64,000 bases of DNA from Hydrogenophilales bacterium 16-64-46 (GTDB lineage: Bacteria; Pseudomonadota; Gammaproteobacteria; Burkholderiales; Thiobacillaceae), in the NCBI GenBank assembly GCA_002281775.1, contig NCGY01000001.1, forward strand, positions 62,001-126,000. The letters run 5' to 3'. How positions within the stretch are numbered: the first letter of the stretch is position 1; every line of letters begins with the position of its first letter. Position numbers and translations under genes: made by a program. Below, in pieces: positions 1 to 9,173 of the stretch. Under the pieces are notes generated by a model. That model saw only the letters and a program-made list of their open reading frames with translations, did not search any database and had not been told where the DNA came from.

Positions 1-1127
1 GGCAGGCCGACGCGATCCTGCATGGCGATCAGGGCTTCCTGATGCGCCTTGATCTCGTACTGAAGCCGGGCAAGCGTCGAGCAATAGCCTTTCTTGGCCC
101 CGATTTCCTTGTCCAGCCAGGCAAGATTGGTTTCGTTGCCGGGAAAGGTCTTGATGAAATGCGCGCGCGGCATCCCGGCGCGATTCACGCAGAAATCCAT
201 GATCTTGCGTTCGTGTGAACGGACTTCCTCGACAGCCGAGCGAATCTGCTCGCACAGCCCGTCGACCTGGCGTACCGAAAACCGGATCGCCATCAAGAGT
301 TCGGTCACCTCGGACTGGGCCTTCATGTGCTGGGCGCTACCGAGGCCGTACTTGGCGTGCGCGGTCTGCGCCCTCTTGTAGGCCTTGCGGATGTAGTCGA
401 ATTGCGCGAGCGCTTCGGCCTTGAGCTGCGCCAGGTTGGCGGCGGCGACAGCGGCGCTGGCGTCTTCGTCCTCTTCCTCGTCGTCAGTTACATTTTCGAC
501 TTCTGCTTCTTCTTCCGCAGAGGCTTCGGCTTCGACTTCGACAAACCCGTCGATCAGTTCATCGATGCGCAGTTCGTCCTTCTCGACCTGGGCGGCCATG
601 TCGAGAATTTGCTGGATGGTGAGCGGGCACGAGGAAATGGCTTGCACCATGTGGCGCAGGCCTTCCTCGATGCGCTTGGCGATCTCGATTTCGCCCTCGC
701 GGGTGAGCAGGTCGACCGAGCCCATCTCGCGCATGTACATGCGTACGGGATCGGTGGTGCGGCCGAATTCGGAATCGACTGTGGTCAGCGCCTGTTCGGC
801 CTCGGCGACGACGTCCTCGTCGGCGACGGCAGGCGTGGCTTCCTGCATCAGCAGGGTTTCCGCGTCCGGTGCCTCGTCGTAGACCTGGATGCCCATGTCG
901 TTGATCATGCTGATCACGCCTTCGATCTGGTCAGCGTCCAGCACCTCGTCGGGCAGGTGGTCGTTGATCTCGGCGTAGGTCAGGAAGCCGCGTTCCTTGC
1001 CCAGGATAATCAGGTTCTTGAGCTGGGTGCGACGGGCTTCGGCCTCAACCGGCGTCAGCTCCTTGGTCGTGATGAGCGCTTCGGGTTTTTTGGCGCCACC
1101 GCCCGGTTTTCTTCCACGTACTGCCAC
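1..1127 (-). CDS. rpoD: RNA polymerase primary sigma factor RpoD (partial, N-terminal part)
   Basis: N-terminal 375 residues of the housekeeping sigma-70; the gene runs off the left edge, so core regions 2-4 (promoter recognition) lie outside. I chose a GTG start at 1127: it has a GGAGA ribosome site about 6 nt upstream and gives a basic leader (MAVRGRKPGGG...) running into region 1.1. Region 1.2 is visible at about residues 126-156 (DPVRMYMREMGSV), followed by the long non-conserved region with an acidic stretch near residue 225 typical of proteobacterial RpoD. It is the last gene of the rpsU-yqeY-dnaG-rpoD macromolecular-synthesis cluster, 114 nt downstream of dnaG, and a good -10 box lies in that gap. 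Identity is certain; the start is likely but not proven. Confidence 0.95.
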   Translation of the reverse strand, partial: MAVRGRKPGGGAKKPEALITTKELTPVEAEARRTQLKNLIILGKERGFLTYAEINDHLPDEVLDADQIEGVISMINDMGIQVYDEAPDAETLLMQEATPAVADEDVVAEAEQALTTVDSEFGRTTDPVRMYMREMGSVDLLTREGEIEIAKRIEEGLRHMVQAISSCPLTIQQILDMAAQVEKDELRIDELIDGFVEVEAEASAEEEAEVENVTDDEEEDEDASAAVAAANLAQLKAEALAQFDYIRKAYKRAQTAHAKYGLGSAQHMKAQSEVTELLMAIRFSVRQVDGLCEQIRSAVEEVRSHERKIMDFCVNRAGMPRAHFIKTFPGNETNLAWLDKEIGAKKGYCSTLARLQYEIKAHQEALIAMQDRVGL

Positions 1128-1198
1128 AGGCTTTCTCCGCTCAAATTTTCCGGCGAGCCGTGTGTGGCGAGGCCGAAAAAATCTTTCAAAAACCGAGC

Positions 1199-1204
1199 AT
1201 TATA
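1199..1204 (-). promoter_or_regulatory. candidate -10 box of an internal rpoD promoter
   Basis: The dnaG-rpoD gap contains a perfect TATAAT on the minus strand, about 70 nt upstream of the rpoD start. No good -35 hexamer is visible at 16-18 nt. Internal promoters ahead of rpoD are known in enterobacterial versions of this operon, which makes an rpoD-specific promoter plausible here. Confidence 0.45.
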
Positions 1205-1241
1205 CCGCAATGATGGTCATTGTCTTGACATTTTCATCAAG

Positions 1242-2942
1242 CTAGGACCGTGCCAGATCGCTCAGCTCGGCGTGTTCCTCCGCGCTCAGACTAGACAGGG
1301 GCCGGGCGGCGAGTTCTCCCATCCGGCGGCGGCGCCAGTCCGCGCGTATCTGATTGACCGCGCCATCGAACTCGGTGTTCCAGTCCCACTGGTCATCGGT
1401 TTCCAGCAGGTCGACCATCAGTTCGTCTATGAGCGTGGCCAGGGTGGTGTCACGTGCTGCCTCGGACAGCATGGCGGGCCGGCTGTCGGGCCCCAGCGTC
1501 GGTAGCCATACCGCCAGCTGCCGGACGGCCTGGCTCAGGGGGTCGTGGGGATCGAGCCAGCGTGTGTCAACTTCCGCAGCGCGGCCGGGGTTCATCAGCA
1601 GGATGCGGGCGAGGCTCCGCAGGCTGGAGGGCGCGGGGCGTTTGCCGGGCCGGGACAGCGGCCGGGCAAAGCGTGAAGAAGGCCGCCCGGGCGGTCCGAG
1701 TTCTTCGAGGGGAACGCGTGCGCGCTCTGCCAACTGGCGGCGGATCAGGCTGGCCAGCAATGGGGCGGCGATCCTGTCGACTAGTGGACGCGCCTGTTTG
1801 AGCAGGGCGGCCTGGCCTTCCTGGGTGTCGAGCCGCCGGTCGCGCACCAGCTCGCGTATGAGGAAGGCCGACAGCGGCAGGGTGTCGCTGTCGAGCAGTT
1901 GCAGGAAGCGGTCCTTGCCCTGCGCGCGAATATAGCTGTCGGGGTCTTCGCCTTCGGGCAGGAAGAGGAAGCGGACTTCCTTGCCATCCTGCAGCGCTTC
2001 CAGAGTGTTTTCCAGCGCGCGCCACGCGGCCTTGCGTCCGGCGTTGTCGCCGTCGAAAGCGTAGATCAGCTGGTCGGTGTGGCGCAGCAGGGTGCGCGCA
2101 TGGATGGGGGTGGTGGCGGTGCCCAGGGTGGCCACGGCGAATTCCACGCCGTGCTGGGCGAGCGCCACGACGTCCATGTAGCCTTCGACGACGATGGCGC
2201 GCCCGGCTGCCTTGATGGCCGCACGCGCTTCGTACAGGCCATAGATTTCCGAGCCTTTGTGGAAAAGCGGGGTTTCGGGCGAGTTGAGGTATTTCGGTTC
2301 ACCCCGGTCGAGCACGCGGCCGCCAAAACCGACGATCTGTCCCTTGGCGTTGCGGATCGGAAACATGATGCGGTCACGAAAACGGTCGTAGCGCCGCCCT
2401 TCGTTTTCAACGACCAGCCCCGATGAAGTGAGCGCATCGGCCGAGTAATCCGGAAAGGTCTGCTTGAGGGGGGAGCCGTCGGGCGCATAGCCGATGCCGT
2501 AGCGAGCGGCGATGGCACCGGTCAGACCGCGTCGCTTCAGGTAATCGATGGCGTGAGGGCTGTCCTTGAGTTTCTGCCTGTACAGACGGGCAGCTTGTTC
2601 GAGCGCATCCCACAGGGCGGGCGGGGGTTTGGGGCGGTCGGGCGTCTGCGCCGATTCGGGGACGGCAAGCCCCGCGTCCTGCGCCAGCGCGGCGACGGCG
2701 TCGGGGAAGCTCATGTGCTCGTATTCCATCAGGAAACCGAGCGCCGTGCCGTGAGCCCCGCAGCCGAAGCAGTGGTAGAACTGTTTGGTCGGGCTGACCG
2801 TGAACGAAGGCGATTTTTCTGTATGGAACGGACAACAGGCCTGATAGTTCTGGCCGGCCTTTTTCAGCGGGACACGACGGTCGATCACGTCGACGATATC
2901 GACGCGGGCCAGCAGGGTGTCGATGAAATCGCGCGGGATCAT
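1242..2942 (-). CDS. dnaG: DNA primase DnaG
   Basis: Synthesises RNA primers at the replication fork together with the DnaB helicase. 566 aa, close to the usual length of about 580. The N-terminal CHC2 zinc ribbon is intact (C37, H40, C58, C61). The basic RNA-polymerase domain (RDRIMFPI near 190) is followed by the TOPRIM core with catalytic E253 in VEGYMDVVA and the DGD at 297-299. The C-terminal helicase-binding region is present but weakly conserved, as is normal. It is the third gene of the rpsU-yqeY-dnaG-rpoD cluster, so priming and transcription initiation are probably co-regulated with ribosome synthesis. ATG start. Confidence 0.97.
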   Translation of the reverse strand: MIPRDFIDTLLARVDIVDVIDRRVPLKKAGQNYQACCPFHTEKSPSFTVSPTKQFYHCFGCGAHGTALGFLMEYEHMSFPDAVAALAQDAGLAVPESAQTPDRPKPPPALWDALEQAARLYRQKLKDSPHAIDYLKRRGLTGAIAARYGIGYAPDGSPLKQTFPDYSADALTSSGLVVENEGRRYDRFRDRIMFPIRNAKGQIVGFGGRVLDRGEPKYLNSPETPLFHKGSEIYGLYEARAAIKAAGRAIVVEGYMDVVALAQHGVEFAVATLGTATTPIHARTLLRHTDQLIYAFDGDNAGRKAAWRALENTLEALQDGKEVRFLFLPEGEDPDSYIRAQGKDRFLQLLDSDTLPLSAFLIRELVRDRRLDTQEGQAALLKQARPLVDRIAAPLLASLIRRQLAERARVPLEELGPPGRPSSRFARPLSRPGKRPAPSSLRSLARILLMNPGRAAEVDTRWLDPHDPLSQAVRQLAVWLPTLGPDSRPAMLSEAARDTTLATLIDELMVDLLETDDQWDWNTEFDGAVNQIRADWRRRRMGELAARPLSSLSAEEHAELSDLARS

Positions 2943-2979
2943 GGTGGCAGCATGATAAGCCCCCGTGCGGGGCGCGCCT

Positions 2980-3423
2980 TCAGCCGAGGCGGGTTTTGAT
3001 CAGCGCGGAAACCTGGCCCATGTCCGCACGGCCGGCCAGGGAGGATTTGAGCAGGCCCATTACCTTGCCCATGTCTTTCGCGGTGGAGGCTCCGGATTCG
3101 GAGATTGCCGCAACAACCGCAGCCTCGACTTCGGCTGCAGAGAGCTGTTCGGGCAAGTAGGCTTGCAGTACGACGAGTTCGGCCTGCTCGGCGGCAACTA
3201 GGTCGTCGCGACCGGCGGCCTGGAACTGGGTGATCGAATCCTTGCGCTGCTTAATGAGTTTTTCGACGATGCGGCTCACGGCCGCGTCATCGAGCTCGAT
3301 GCGTTCGTCCACTTCCAGCTGCTTGATGGCAGCAAGCAGCAAACGTATCGTTCCCAGGCGCGCAGTTTCCTTAGCGCGCATGGCAGACTTCATGTCGTCG
3401 GTGATGCGGGCTTTGAGCGACAC
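2980..3423 (-). CDS. yqeY: GatB/YqeY domain protein
   Basis: 147-aa helical protein of the GatB/YqeY family, related to the tail domain of the amidotransferase subunit GatB. Its role is not established; a tRNA-related function is usually assumed. The family features are visible: MSLKARITDDMKSAMRAKE at the N-terminus, the KQLEVDER segment, and the C-terminal KDMGKVMGLL. It lies between rpsU and dnaG, a position common in betaproteobacteria. The start is GTG at 3423, with no clear Shine-Dalgarno, so translation may depend on coupling to rpsU 28 nt upstream. Confidence 0.92.
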   Translation of the reverse strand: MSLKARITDDMKSAMRAKETARLGTIRLLLAAIKQLEVDERIELDDAAVSRIVEKLIKQRKDSITQFQAAGRDDLVAAEQAELVVLQAYLPEQLSAAEVEAAVVAAISESGASTAKDMGKVMGLLKSSLAGRADMGQVSALIKTRLG

Positions 3424-3451
3424 GACGGGACAATTCCGCGAAAGTGCGGAA

Positions 3452-3664
3452 TCAGTACATCTTGGGCGGAAGCTGCTGGCCGCGCAGACGCTTGCTCTGG
3501 CGCTTGACGGCGGCGGCGAGCTTGCGCTTGCGCTCGGCGGTGGGCTTCTCGTAGAACTCGCGGGCGCGCAGTTCGGTCAGCAGACCGACTTTTTCGATGG
3601 AGCGCTTGAAGCGGCGCAGGGCGACATCAAACGGCTCGTTTTCCTTGACTTTGACGTGAGGCAT
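3452..3664 (-). CDS. rpsU: 30S ribosomal protein S21
   Basis: 70-aa small-subunit protein involved in mRNA recruitment near the anti-Shine-Dalgarno region. The ATG at 3664 gives the standard N-terminus [13 protein letters not shown] and the basic C-terminus ([10 protein letters not shown]); an upstream in-frame extension exists but is not part of the family. First gene of the macromolecular-synthesis operon, divergent from tsaD, which starts about 100 nt away. Confidence 0.97.
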   Translation of the reverse strand: MPHVKVKENEPFDVALRRFKRSIEKVGLLTELRAREFYEKPTAERKRKLAAAVKRQSKRLRGQQLPPKMY

Positions 3665-3699
3665 GTGAAGACGGCTTCCTGGAAGGGGGAAAAACGAGA

Positions 3700-3705
3700 A
3701 TAATA
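3700..3705 (-). promoter_or_regulatory. candidate -10 box for rpsU operon
   Basis: TATTAT on the minus strand, about 36 nt upstream of the rpsU ATG in the rpsU/tsaD divergent gap. The matching -35 is weak (CTGGAA at 19 nt), so this is a candidate only. It would drive rpsU-yqeY-dnaG-rpoD. Confidence 0.35.
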
Positions 3706-3762
3706 ACAAGCCTTGGGGGTTTTTTCCAGTCCCTGTGACTCTTCAGTTGTTCCGCCCTTGCC

Positions 3763-4770
3763 ATGCTCGTTCTCGGTGTCGAATCCTCCTGTGATGAAAC
3801 CGGCGTAGCGCTTTATCACAGCGCGCGCGGCCTGCTGGCGCACGCCCTACATTCCCAGATAGCCATGCACAACGACTATGGCGGGGTGGTGCCGGAACTG
3901 GCGTCGCGCGACCATATCCGCCGTCTCCTGCCTTTGACGCGGCGGATTCTGGCCGATAGCGGGTGCTCGCTCACTGAGCTGGACGGCATCGCGTTCACGC
4001 AGGGGCCGGGGCTGGCGGGGGCCTTGCTGGTCGGGGCGGGCATGGCGCGCGCGCTGGCCTATGCCCTGGACATTCCAGCCGTGGGCGTGCATCACCTCGA
4101 AGGGCACATGCTGTCGCCGCTGATTTCCGACACGCCGCCAGAGTTTCCCTTTGTTGCGCTGCTGGTTTCGGGCGGGCACACTCAGTTGATGCATGTGGCG
4201 GGCGTGGGGCGCTACACCCTGCTGGGCGAAACGCTGGATGATGCGGCGGGCGAGGCCTTCGATAAAACCGCGCAGTTGCTTGGCCTGGGCTATCCGGGCG
4301 GGCCGGCCCTGTCGAAACTCGCCGAATCCGGCGACGCCGCGCGCTTTGTGCTGCCCCGTCCGATGCTCAATTCCGACGACTTCGATTTTAGCTTTTCCGG
4401 GCTGAAAACCGCCGTGCTCACGCTGGTCAAGAAGGTGGGGCTGGGTGCTTCGGCCGACATCGCGGCGGCATTTCAGGCGGCTGCGGTGGATGTGCTGGTG
4501 GGCAAGAGCCTCGCAGCCTGTCGCCACAGCGGGGCACGGCGCCTGGTCGTGGCCGGGGGCGTGGGGGCAAACCGGCGTTTGCGTGCGCAGATGAGTGCGG
4601 AAGCGTCGCGTCGTGGTATCGAGGTGTTCTATCCGAAGCTGGAATTCTGCACCGACAATGGCGCGATGATTGCCTACGCTGGCGCGCAGCGTCTCGCCCA
4701 CGCCCGGCCCGACCTGGGCTTTGCGATCCGGCCCCGCTGGGATCTGGCCACGCTGGACGCGGTCGACTGA
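3763..4770 (+). CDS. tsaD: tRNA N6-adenosine threonylcarbamoyltransferase TsaD
   Basis: Transfers threonylcarbamoyl from TC-AMP to A37 of ANN-decoding tRNAs, with TsaB and TsaE. 335 aa, the normal length. The ASKHA-fold signatures are present: ESSCDET at 7-13, the metal-binding HHLEGH (H111, H115), a glycine-rich GLGYPGGP, and a final [12 protein letters not shown]. It is divergent from rpsU, a well-known neighbour pair. Essential housekeeping gene with no oddities. Confidence 0.97.
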   Translation: MLVLGVESSCDETGVALYHSARGLLAHALHSQIAMHNDYGGVVPELASRDHIRRLLPLTRRILADSGCSLTELDGIAFTQGPGLAGALLVGAGMARALAYALDIPAVGVHHLEGHMLSPLISDTPPEFPFVALLVSGGHTQLMHVAGVGRYTLLGETLDDAAGEAFDKTAQLLGLGYPGGPALSKLAESGDAARFVLPRPMLNSDDFDFSFSGLKTAVLTLVKKVGLGASADIAAAFQAAAVDVLVGKSLAACRHSGARRLVVAGGVGANRRLRAQMSAEASRRGIEVFYPKLEFCTDNGAMIAYAGAQRLAHARPDLGFAIRPRWDLATLDAVD

Positions 4771-4783
4771 AGCTTCGGACCAA

Positions 4784-5584
4784 TCAGGGACGCAGGAACG
4801 GAAACGCCTGGCGCAGGCTGTTCAGCAGGACCTCGCTACCGGTCAGCCGGGCGACCTGGTCGGGAAAGAGCAGGAAGCCTACCAGCACGGCCATCAGGCA
4901 GACCAATATCACTGTGCCGAATACGCTTTCCGGGCGCAGCACGCCCCAGTATCGACTCACCAGAAACAGCGTGTCCTTCTTGTGTTCCGACATGGACAAC
5001 CAGCGCCGCACCAGCCTGACGGCGAGCCAGACGGCGTAACCGCCGGCCAGAGAGGCGAAGACGATGCGGAAGGCGGCAAACACATCGAATTCGCCGCCGA
5101 GATATTGGTGGTACAGCCATGACACGAAACCCAGCGAGAGCGAGGCCAGTACGGCAATGGCGACGTTGAAGAACAGGCGTCGGCGTTCCCGCGCCAGGTC
5201 ACGCTGACGTTCGATGAAAAAACCGTCGACCTCGCGTTTGAAATATTCGACCTTCTCCTGCACCAGTTCGGATATCTCGAGCTTGGCCCGGACGATGCGT
5301 TCGTCCATCAGCGTGCCGAGTTTTTCACCGGCGTAATCGACCAGCTCGCGCACGTCGTCCTTGGTGAACTGGCGCTGCGCATGGAGTTCTTCAGAAATTT
5401 TGTCCAGCTTGCCGTCGATTTCCTGGCTGGCCTGGAGGATGACGTCCTTGAGTTCGGTGCCCGCCTGCGAGACCCCGTCCTTCACCACATCGGAGAGCCG
5501 TTCGCCCGCGCGGTCGATCGCATCGCGGGAGACTTCCGCGAGGCTATCCTTGGCGTAGCTGATGGATTTTTCGAACAGGGCCAT
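4784..5584 (-). CDS. Membrane protein with long N-terminal helical domain (unknown function)
   Basis: 266-aa protein I do not recognise. Residues 1 to about 140 form a charged, probably coiled-coil cytoplasmic segment with AGERLSDVV and AGEKLGTLM-like repeats. Three hydrophobic helices follow: FFNVAIAVLASLSLGFVSW, an FRIVFASLAGGYAVWLAV region, and the C-terminal VFGTVILVCLMAVLVGFLLF. No catalytic motif is visible. It lies 3 nt upstream of plsY on the same strand, so the two are probably cotranscribed, hinting at an envelope or membrane role. Convergent with tsaD, with only 13 nt between stops. Confidence 0.7.
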   Translation of the reverse strand: MALFEKSISYAKDSLAEVSRDAIDRAGERLSDVVKDGVSQAGTELKDVILQASQEIDGKLDKISEELHAQRQFTKDDVRELVDYAGEKLGTLMDERIVRAKLEISELVQEKVEYFKREVDGFFIERQRDLARERRRLFFNVAIAVLASLSLGFVSWLYHQYLGGEFDVFAAFRIVFASLAGGYAVWLAVRLVRRWLSMSEHKKDTLFLVSRYWGVLRPESVFGTVILVCLMAVLVGFLLFPDQVARLTGSEVLLNSLRQAFPFLRP

Positions 5585-5587
5585 GGG

Positions 5588-6178
5588 TCAGGAGGGGCGT
5601 CCGATACGGCCTTCCTCGCCGTTGACGAGATTGATGAGGTTGCTCTTGTGACGGTAGACCAGGAGCAGCGCGAGCGCCAGTACGGCGATGGCGGTATTGC
5701 CCCAGCCCACCAGCAGGGTGGCGTATACCGGGGCAAGTACGGCGGTGGTCAACGCGGACAGCGAGGAAATACGGAACAGTTTTGCCATGGCCAGCCAGGT
5801 AGCCAGACAGGCGAGTCCCAGCCAGGGATTCAGGCCGATCAGCACGCCGAGCGCCGTGGCCACGCCTTTGCCGCCCTGAAAGCGGAAAAAGATCGGGAAC
5901 AGATGACCGATAAAGACGGCCAGCGCGACCAGCAACACGGTGGTCTGGTCTGCCCCCAGGGTCTGCGCGCCGGCGACGGCGACCCAGCCCTTGAGGGCGT
6001 CGCCGAGCAGGGTGAGGGCGGCGGCCGATTTGCGGCCGGTGCGCAGCACATTGGTGGCACCGGGGTTGCCGGAACCGAAACTGCGCGGGTCCGGCAGACG
6101 CATGAGCTTGCTGACGATGACGGCAAAGGACAGGGAGCCGATCAGATAGGCAGCAAGGACGAGGGGCAGCGTGGTCAT
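5588..6178 (-). CDS. plsY: Acyl-phosphate:glycerol-3-phosphate acyltransferase PlsY
   Basis: Inner-membrane enzyme that makes lysophosphatidic acid from acyl-phosphate and sn-glycerol-3-phosphate, the first step of phospholipid synthesis. 196 aa with the expected hydrophobic segments and the family loops: FGSGNPGATNVLRTGRK (34-50), GGKGVATALG in the second loop, and a C-terminal basic tail. The gene is divergent from folB; only about 50 nt separate the starts, so their promoters overlap. Confidence 0.96.
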   Translation of the reverse strand: MTTLPLVLAAYLIGSLSFAVIVSKLMRLPDPRSFGSGNPGATNVLRTGRKSAAALTLLGDALKGWVAVAGAQTLGADQTTVLLVALAVFIGHLFPIFFRFQGGKGVATALGVLIGLNPWLGLACLATWLAMAKLFRISSLSALTTAVLAPVYATLLVGWGNTAIAVLALALLLVYRHKSNLINLVNGEEGRIGRPS

Positions 6179-6226
6179 TAGTCAGTAGAATGGCGGGTTT
6201 TGGCGAGCCCGGCTGGGCGCGAGGCA

Positions 6227-6589
6227 ATGGATATCTTGTTCTTGCGGGACTTTCGTCTCGAATTGATTATCGGCATATACGAGTGGGAACGCAAAGTCCC
6301 GCAGCCGGTGCGGCTCGACCTGGAGATCGGTCTGCCGCACAGCACGGCGGGCGGCACGGATAACGTGGCCGATACCATCGACTATGGCGCGGTGGCCAAG
6401 CGCGTGAAGGACTATCTGCATAATGCGCCGCAGCCCATCACCCTGGTCGAATCGGTCGCCGAGCATGTTGCGGCCATTGTGCGCGAGGAATTCGGCGCGC
6501 CCTGGGTCAAGGTGTCGGTGACCAAATTCGCCATCGTCCCCGGCATCAAGGAGCTGGGTATCACCATCGAGCGCGGCAGCCGCGCGTGA
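6227..6589 (+). CDS. folB: Dihydroneopterin aldolase FolB
   Basis: Folate synthesis: converts 7,8-dihydroneopterin to 6-hydroxymethyl-dihydropterin and glycolaldehyde. I chose the ATG at 6227 (120 aa, MDILFLRDFRLE) rather than an upstream TTG, because it matches the family start and places the catalytic lysine at position 100 (VTKFAIVPG), the same number as in E. coli. The ESVAEHVAAIV segment is also conserved. The stop overlaps the GTG of the following permease gene, suggesting translational coupling. Confidence 0.94.
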   Translation: MDILFLRDFRLELIIGIYEWERKVPQPVRLDLEIGLPHSTAGGTDNVADTIDYGAVAKRVKDYLHNAPQPITLVESVAEHVAAIVREEFGAPWVKVSVTKFAIVPGIKELGITIERGSRA

Positions 6590-7323
6590 CGGTCGAGCAG
6601 ATCGCCACAGCGGCGGTCATCCTGCTGACGGCCTATGTGATACGCGGGGTGACGGGGTTTGGATCCGGCCTGATTGCGGTACCGCTGCTCGCTCTGTTCC
6701 TGCCCCTGCAATTCGTCGTGCCGCTCTTGTTGCTGCTCGATTTCACGGCCTCGCTGGTGATTGGCGGTTTCAATACCCGGCGGGTGGACTGGCGCGAAGT
6801 CGGGTGGCTGATTCCCTTCGGCGTGGTTGGCGTGGTGCTGGGCACGAGTCTGCTCGTCAGCCTGCCGGCACGGCCCATGCTCATCACGCTGGCCGTGTTC
6901 GTGTGCCTGTTCGCGCTGCGCACACTGTTGGGCATCGGCGGCGACAAGCCCATTTCGCGCCTGTGGGCGCTCCCCGCCTCGCTGACCGGCGGCGTCGTGG
7001 GAGCGTTGTTTGGTACCGGCGGCCCGCCCTATGTGATTTATCTTTCCCACCGCATCCGCGACAAAAGTGATTTGCGTGCGACCTTCTCCGCCGTATTCTT
7101 TGTCGAGGGGCTGGTGCGCATCGCGAGCTTTGTGCTGGCCGGGCTGCTGCTGACGCCGTCGGTCTGGCTCGCTTACGCGGCGGCGCTGCCGCTGATGCTC
7201 GGTGCCCTGTATCTCGGTGGCCGGGTGCACGTCGGCTTGAGTGCGCGACGCATGATGCAGCTGGTGGGCGGCCTGTTGCTGGTGTCCAGTGTGTCATTGT
7301 TTTTCAAGGCCATGAATCCATGA
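6586..7323 (+). CDS. TauE/SafE-family sulfite/anion permease
   Basis: 245-aa inner-membrane protein with about eight hydrophobic helices. The TauE/SafE (DUF81) signature is present twice: GVTGFGSGLIAVPLL near the N-terminus and the second half GGVVGALFGTGGPPYVIYL. Family members export or import sulfonates, sulfite or sulfoacetate; substrate cannot be told from sequence. The GTG start overlaps the folB stop (GTGA) and its stop overlaps the start of the next gene (ATGA), so the three are read as one unit. Confidence 0.85.
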   Translation: MTVEQIATAAVILLTAYVIRGVTGFGSGLIAVPLLALFLPLQFVVPLLLLLDFTASLVIGGFNTRRVDWREVGWLIPFGVVGVVLGTSLLVSLPARPMLITLAVFVCLFALRTLLGIGGDKPISRLWALPASLTGGVVGALFGTGGPPYVIYLSHRIRDKSDLRATFSAVFFVEGLVRIASFVLAGLLLTPSVWLAYAAALPLMLGALYLGGRVHVGLSARRMMQLVGGLLLVSSVSLFFKAMNP

Positions 7324-8276
7324 GCAGAATCGAATCCCTGCATTTCCAGTCCATCCGCTTCGACGGGCTGGCAACAGGACCGTGCCTGATCGTGCTGGGG
7401 GCGGTGCACGGCAATGAAACCTGCGGCACGCAGGCGATCCGTCGCGTGGTCGCCGAAATCGAGCGCGGCGAACTGGTGTTGACGGCGGGACGGGTAAGCT
7501 TCGTGCCGGTGACCAATCCGCTGGCCTACGCACACAACCGGCGCATGGGCGACCGCAATCTCAATCGCAATCTGGTCCCGACTGCGGCACCCGAACAGTT
7601 CGAGGACCAGGTCGCCAACTGGTTGTGCCCCCTGCTGGCGGCGCACGACGTGCTGCTCGACTTGCATTCCTTCCACACAGCAGGCCAGCCTTTCGTGATG
7701 CTCGGCCCCGAGAACAACACCGGCACGCTCGAACCGTTTGCGCGGGCGGACGAGGAAACCGCCCTGGCGCTGCGCCTGGGGGTGCATCGCTTCGTCGACG
7801 GCTGGCTCGATACCTACGCTGCAGGTGTGGCGCGCCGGGTGGCCGCTGGTGTGTCGAGCCGCGAGGCGGACGCGCGTTACGGCGTGGGCACCACGGAATA
7901 CATGCGAGCACAGGGCGGGATTGCGCTCACCCTGGAATGCGGGCAGCACGATGATCCCCAGGCACCGGAAGTGGCCTACCGGGCAATTCGCAACACTCTG
8001 GCGCATCTGCGTCTCGCGCAGCTGCCTGCGCCCGAGCCCGTGACACGCAGCGAGGCGCTGCGCCTGTACTCGGTGGTGGATCGAATTGCCGAAGGTGATA
8101 CCTTCTGCCGGCCCTGGGCCAGCTTCGACCCGGTGAAACAGGGGGAATGCATCGGCACCCGACACGACGGCCGTGAAGTGAGGGCCGACAGTGATGGCTA
8201 TGTGGTGTTTCCCAACCCCGGCGCGCAGCCCGGGCAGGAGTGGTTCTATCTCGCGCGGGCCAGCGACCGGGTGTAG
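7320..8276 (+). CDS. Succinylglutamate desuccinylase/aspartoacylase-family zinc hydrolase
   Basis: 318-aa M14-like metallo-hydrolase. Zinc ligands are visible in GAVHGNE (H30, E33) and DLHSFH (H115), and the NRRMGDRNLNRNL segment carries the substrate-carboxylate arginines. The family deacylates N-acyl amino acids (aspartoacylase AspA, AstE), but substrate is not decided by sequence. The gene overlaps the TauE-like permease by 4 nt, so permease and hydrolase are likely cotranscribed with folB. Not a canonical arginine-catabolism (ast) context. Convergent with xerD. Confidence 0.85.
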   Translation: MSRIESLHFQSIRFDGLATGPCLIVLGAVHGNETCGTQAIRRVVAEIERGELVLTAGRVSFVPVTNPLAYAHNRRMGDRNLNRNLVPTAAPEQFEDQVANWLCPLLAAHDVLLDLHSFHTAGQPFVMLGPENNTGTLEPFARADEETALALRLGVHRFVDGWLDTYAAGVARRVAAGVSSREADARYGVGTTEYMRAQGGIALTLECGQHDDPQAPEVAYRAIRNTLAHLRLAQLPAPEPVTRSEALRLYSVVDRIAEGDTFCRPWASFDPVKQGECIGTRHDGREVRADSDGYVVFPNPGAQPGQEWFYLARASDRV

Positions 8277-8279
8277 CAG

Positions 8280-9173
8280 TCAGCCGCGTGGATGATGCTG
8301 CGCGTGCAGCGCCTTGAGGCGTTCGCGCGCGACGTGCGTGTAGATCTGCGTGGTCGAGATGTCGCTGTGACCCAGCAGCATCTGCACCACCCTCAGGTCA
8401 GCCCCGTGATTGAGCAGATGCGTGGCAAAGGCATGGCGCAGGGTGTGCGGCGAGAGGGGTTTTTCCATGCCCGCCTGTCGGCTGCGCCGTTTGAGCAGAT
8501 GCCAGAAGGCCTGACGGGTCATGCCGCTGCCGCGTGGCGTGACAAACACAGCCTCGCTGCGTTTCGCGCCCAGCAACAGGGGTCGGGCTTCGCTCAGATA
8601 GCGGCCGAGCCAGCGCACCGCCTCCTCGCCCAGCGGTACCAGCCGGTCCTTGTTGCCCTTGCCGGCGACGACGCGCAGCACACCGTCGTTGAGGTTCAGC
8701 GCCGTGAGTTTCAGCGCCACCAGTTCGGAGACGCGCAGCCCCGTCGCATAGAGGGTTTCCAGCATGGCCCGGTCGCGCAGGCTGGCCGGTGTATCGTCGC
8801 CGGCGGCCGCCAGTAACTGCTCGACATCGGCCTCGCTCAGGGTCTTGGGCAGGGCGCGGGGTAGGGCGGGCCGGTCGAGATTGCGCGTGGGGTCGGTTTC
8901 GATCAGCCGTTCGCGCAGCAGAAAACGGTAAAACCGTTTGAGTGCGGAGGTGTAGCGCGCGGCGCTGCGCGGCTGGGTGCGCTGGGCAAACCGCCAGGCC
9001 AGCCAGGCCTCGATGTCGCCCGCCCCGGCATCCGGGAGCGCGCGCGCGCGTTCCTTGCCAAGCCAGGCGGCAAAGCCACGCAGATCGCGGCGATAGGCCG
9101 CCAGCGTGGCGTCTGCGAGCCCGTCTTCCAGCCAGAGATGGTCGCAGAAGCGGTCAATCAGCGGATCGTTCAT
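8280..9173 (-). CDS. xerD: Tyrosine recombinase XerD
   Basis: 297-aa site-specific recombinase acting with XerC at dif to resolve chromosome dimers. The catalytic set is complete: R147 (TGLRVSEL), K172 (GKGNK), H243 and R246 (PHTLRHAFA), H269 (LGHSD), and nucleophile Y278 (QIYTHV). Length and the LRHAFATHLLNHGADLR block fit chromosomal XerD rather than a phage integrase. Its ATG lies inside the end of ogt, overlapping by 20 nt. Confidence 0.95.
   Translation of the reverse strand: MNDPLIDRFCDHLWLEDGLADATLAAYRRDLRGFAAWLGKERARALPDAGAGDIEAWLAWRFAQRTQPRSAARYTSALKRFYRFLLRERLIETDPTRNLDRPALPRALPKTLSEADVEQLLAAAGDDTPASLRDRAMLETLYATGLRVSELVALKLTALNLNDGVLRVVAGKGNKDRLVPLGEEAVRWLGRYLSEARPLLLGAKRSEAVFVTPRGSGMTRQAFWHLLKRRSRQAGMEKPLSPHTLRHAFATHLLNHGADLRVVQMLLGHSDISTTQIYTHVARERLKALHAQHHPRG

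Noticed and set aside
8280..9173. XerD as a phage or island integrase
   Set aside because: Length, motif set and housekeeping neighbours fit the chromosomal enzyme; no attachment-site repeats seen.
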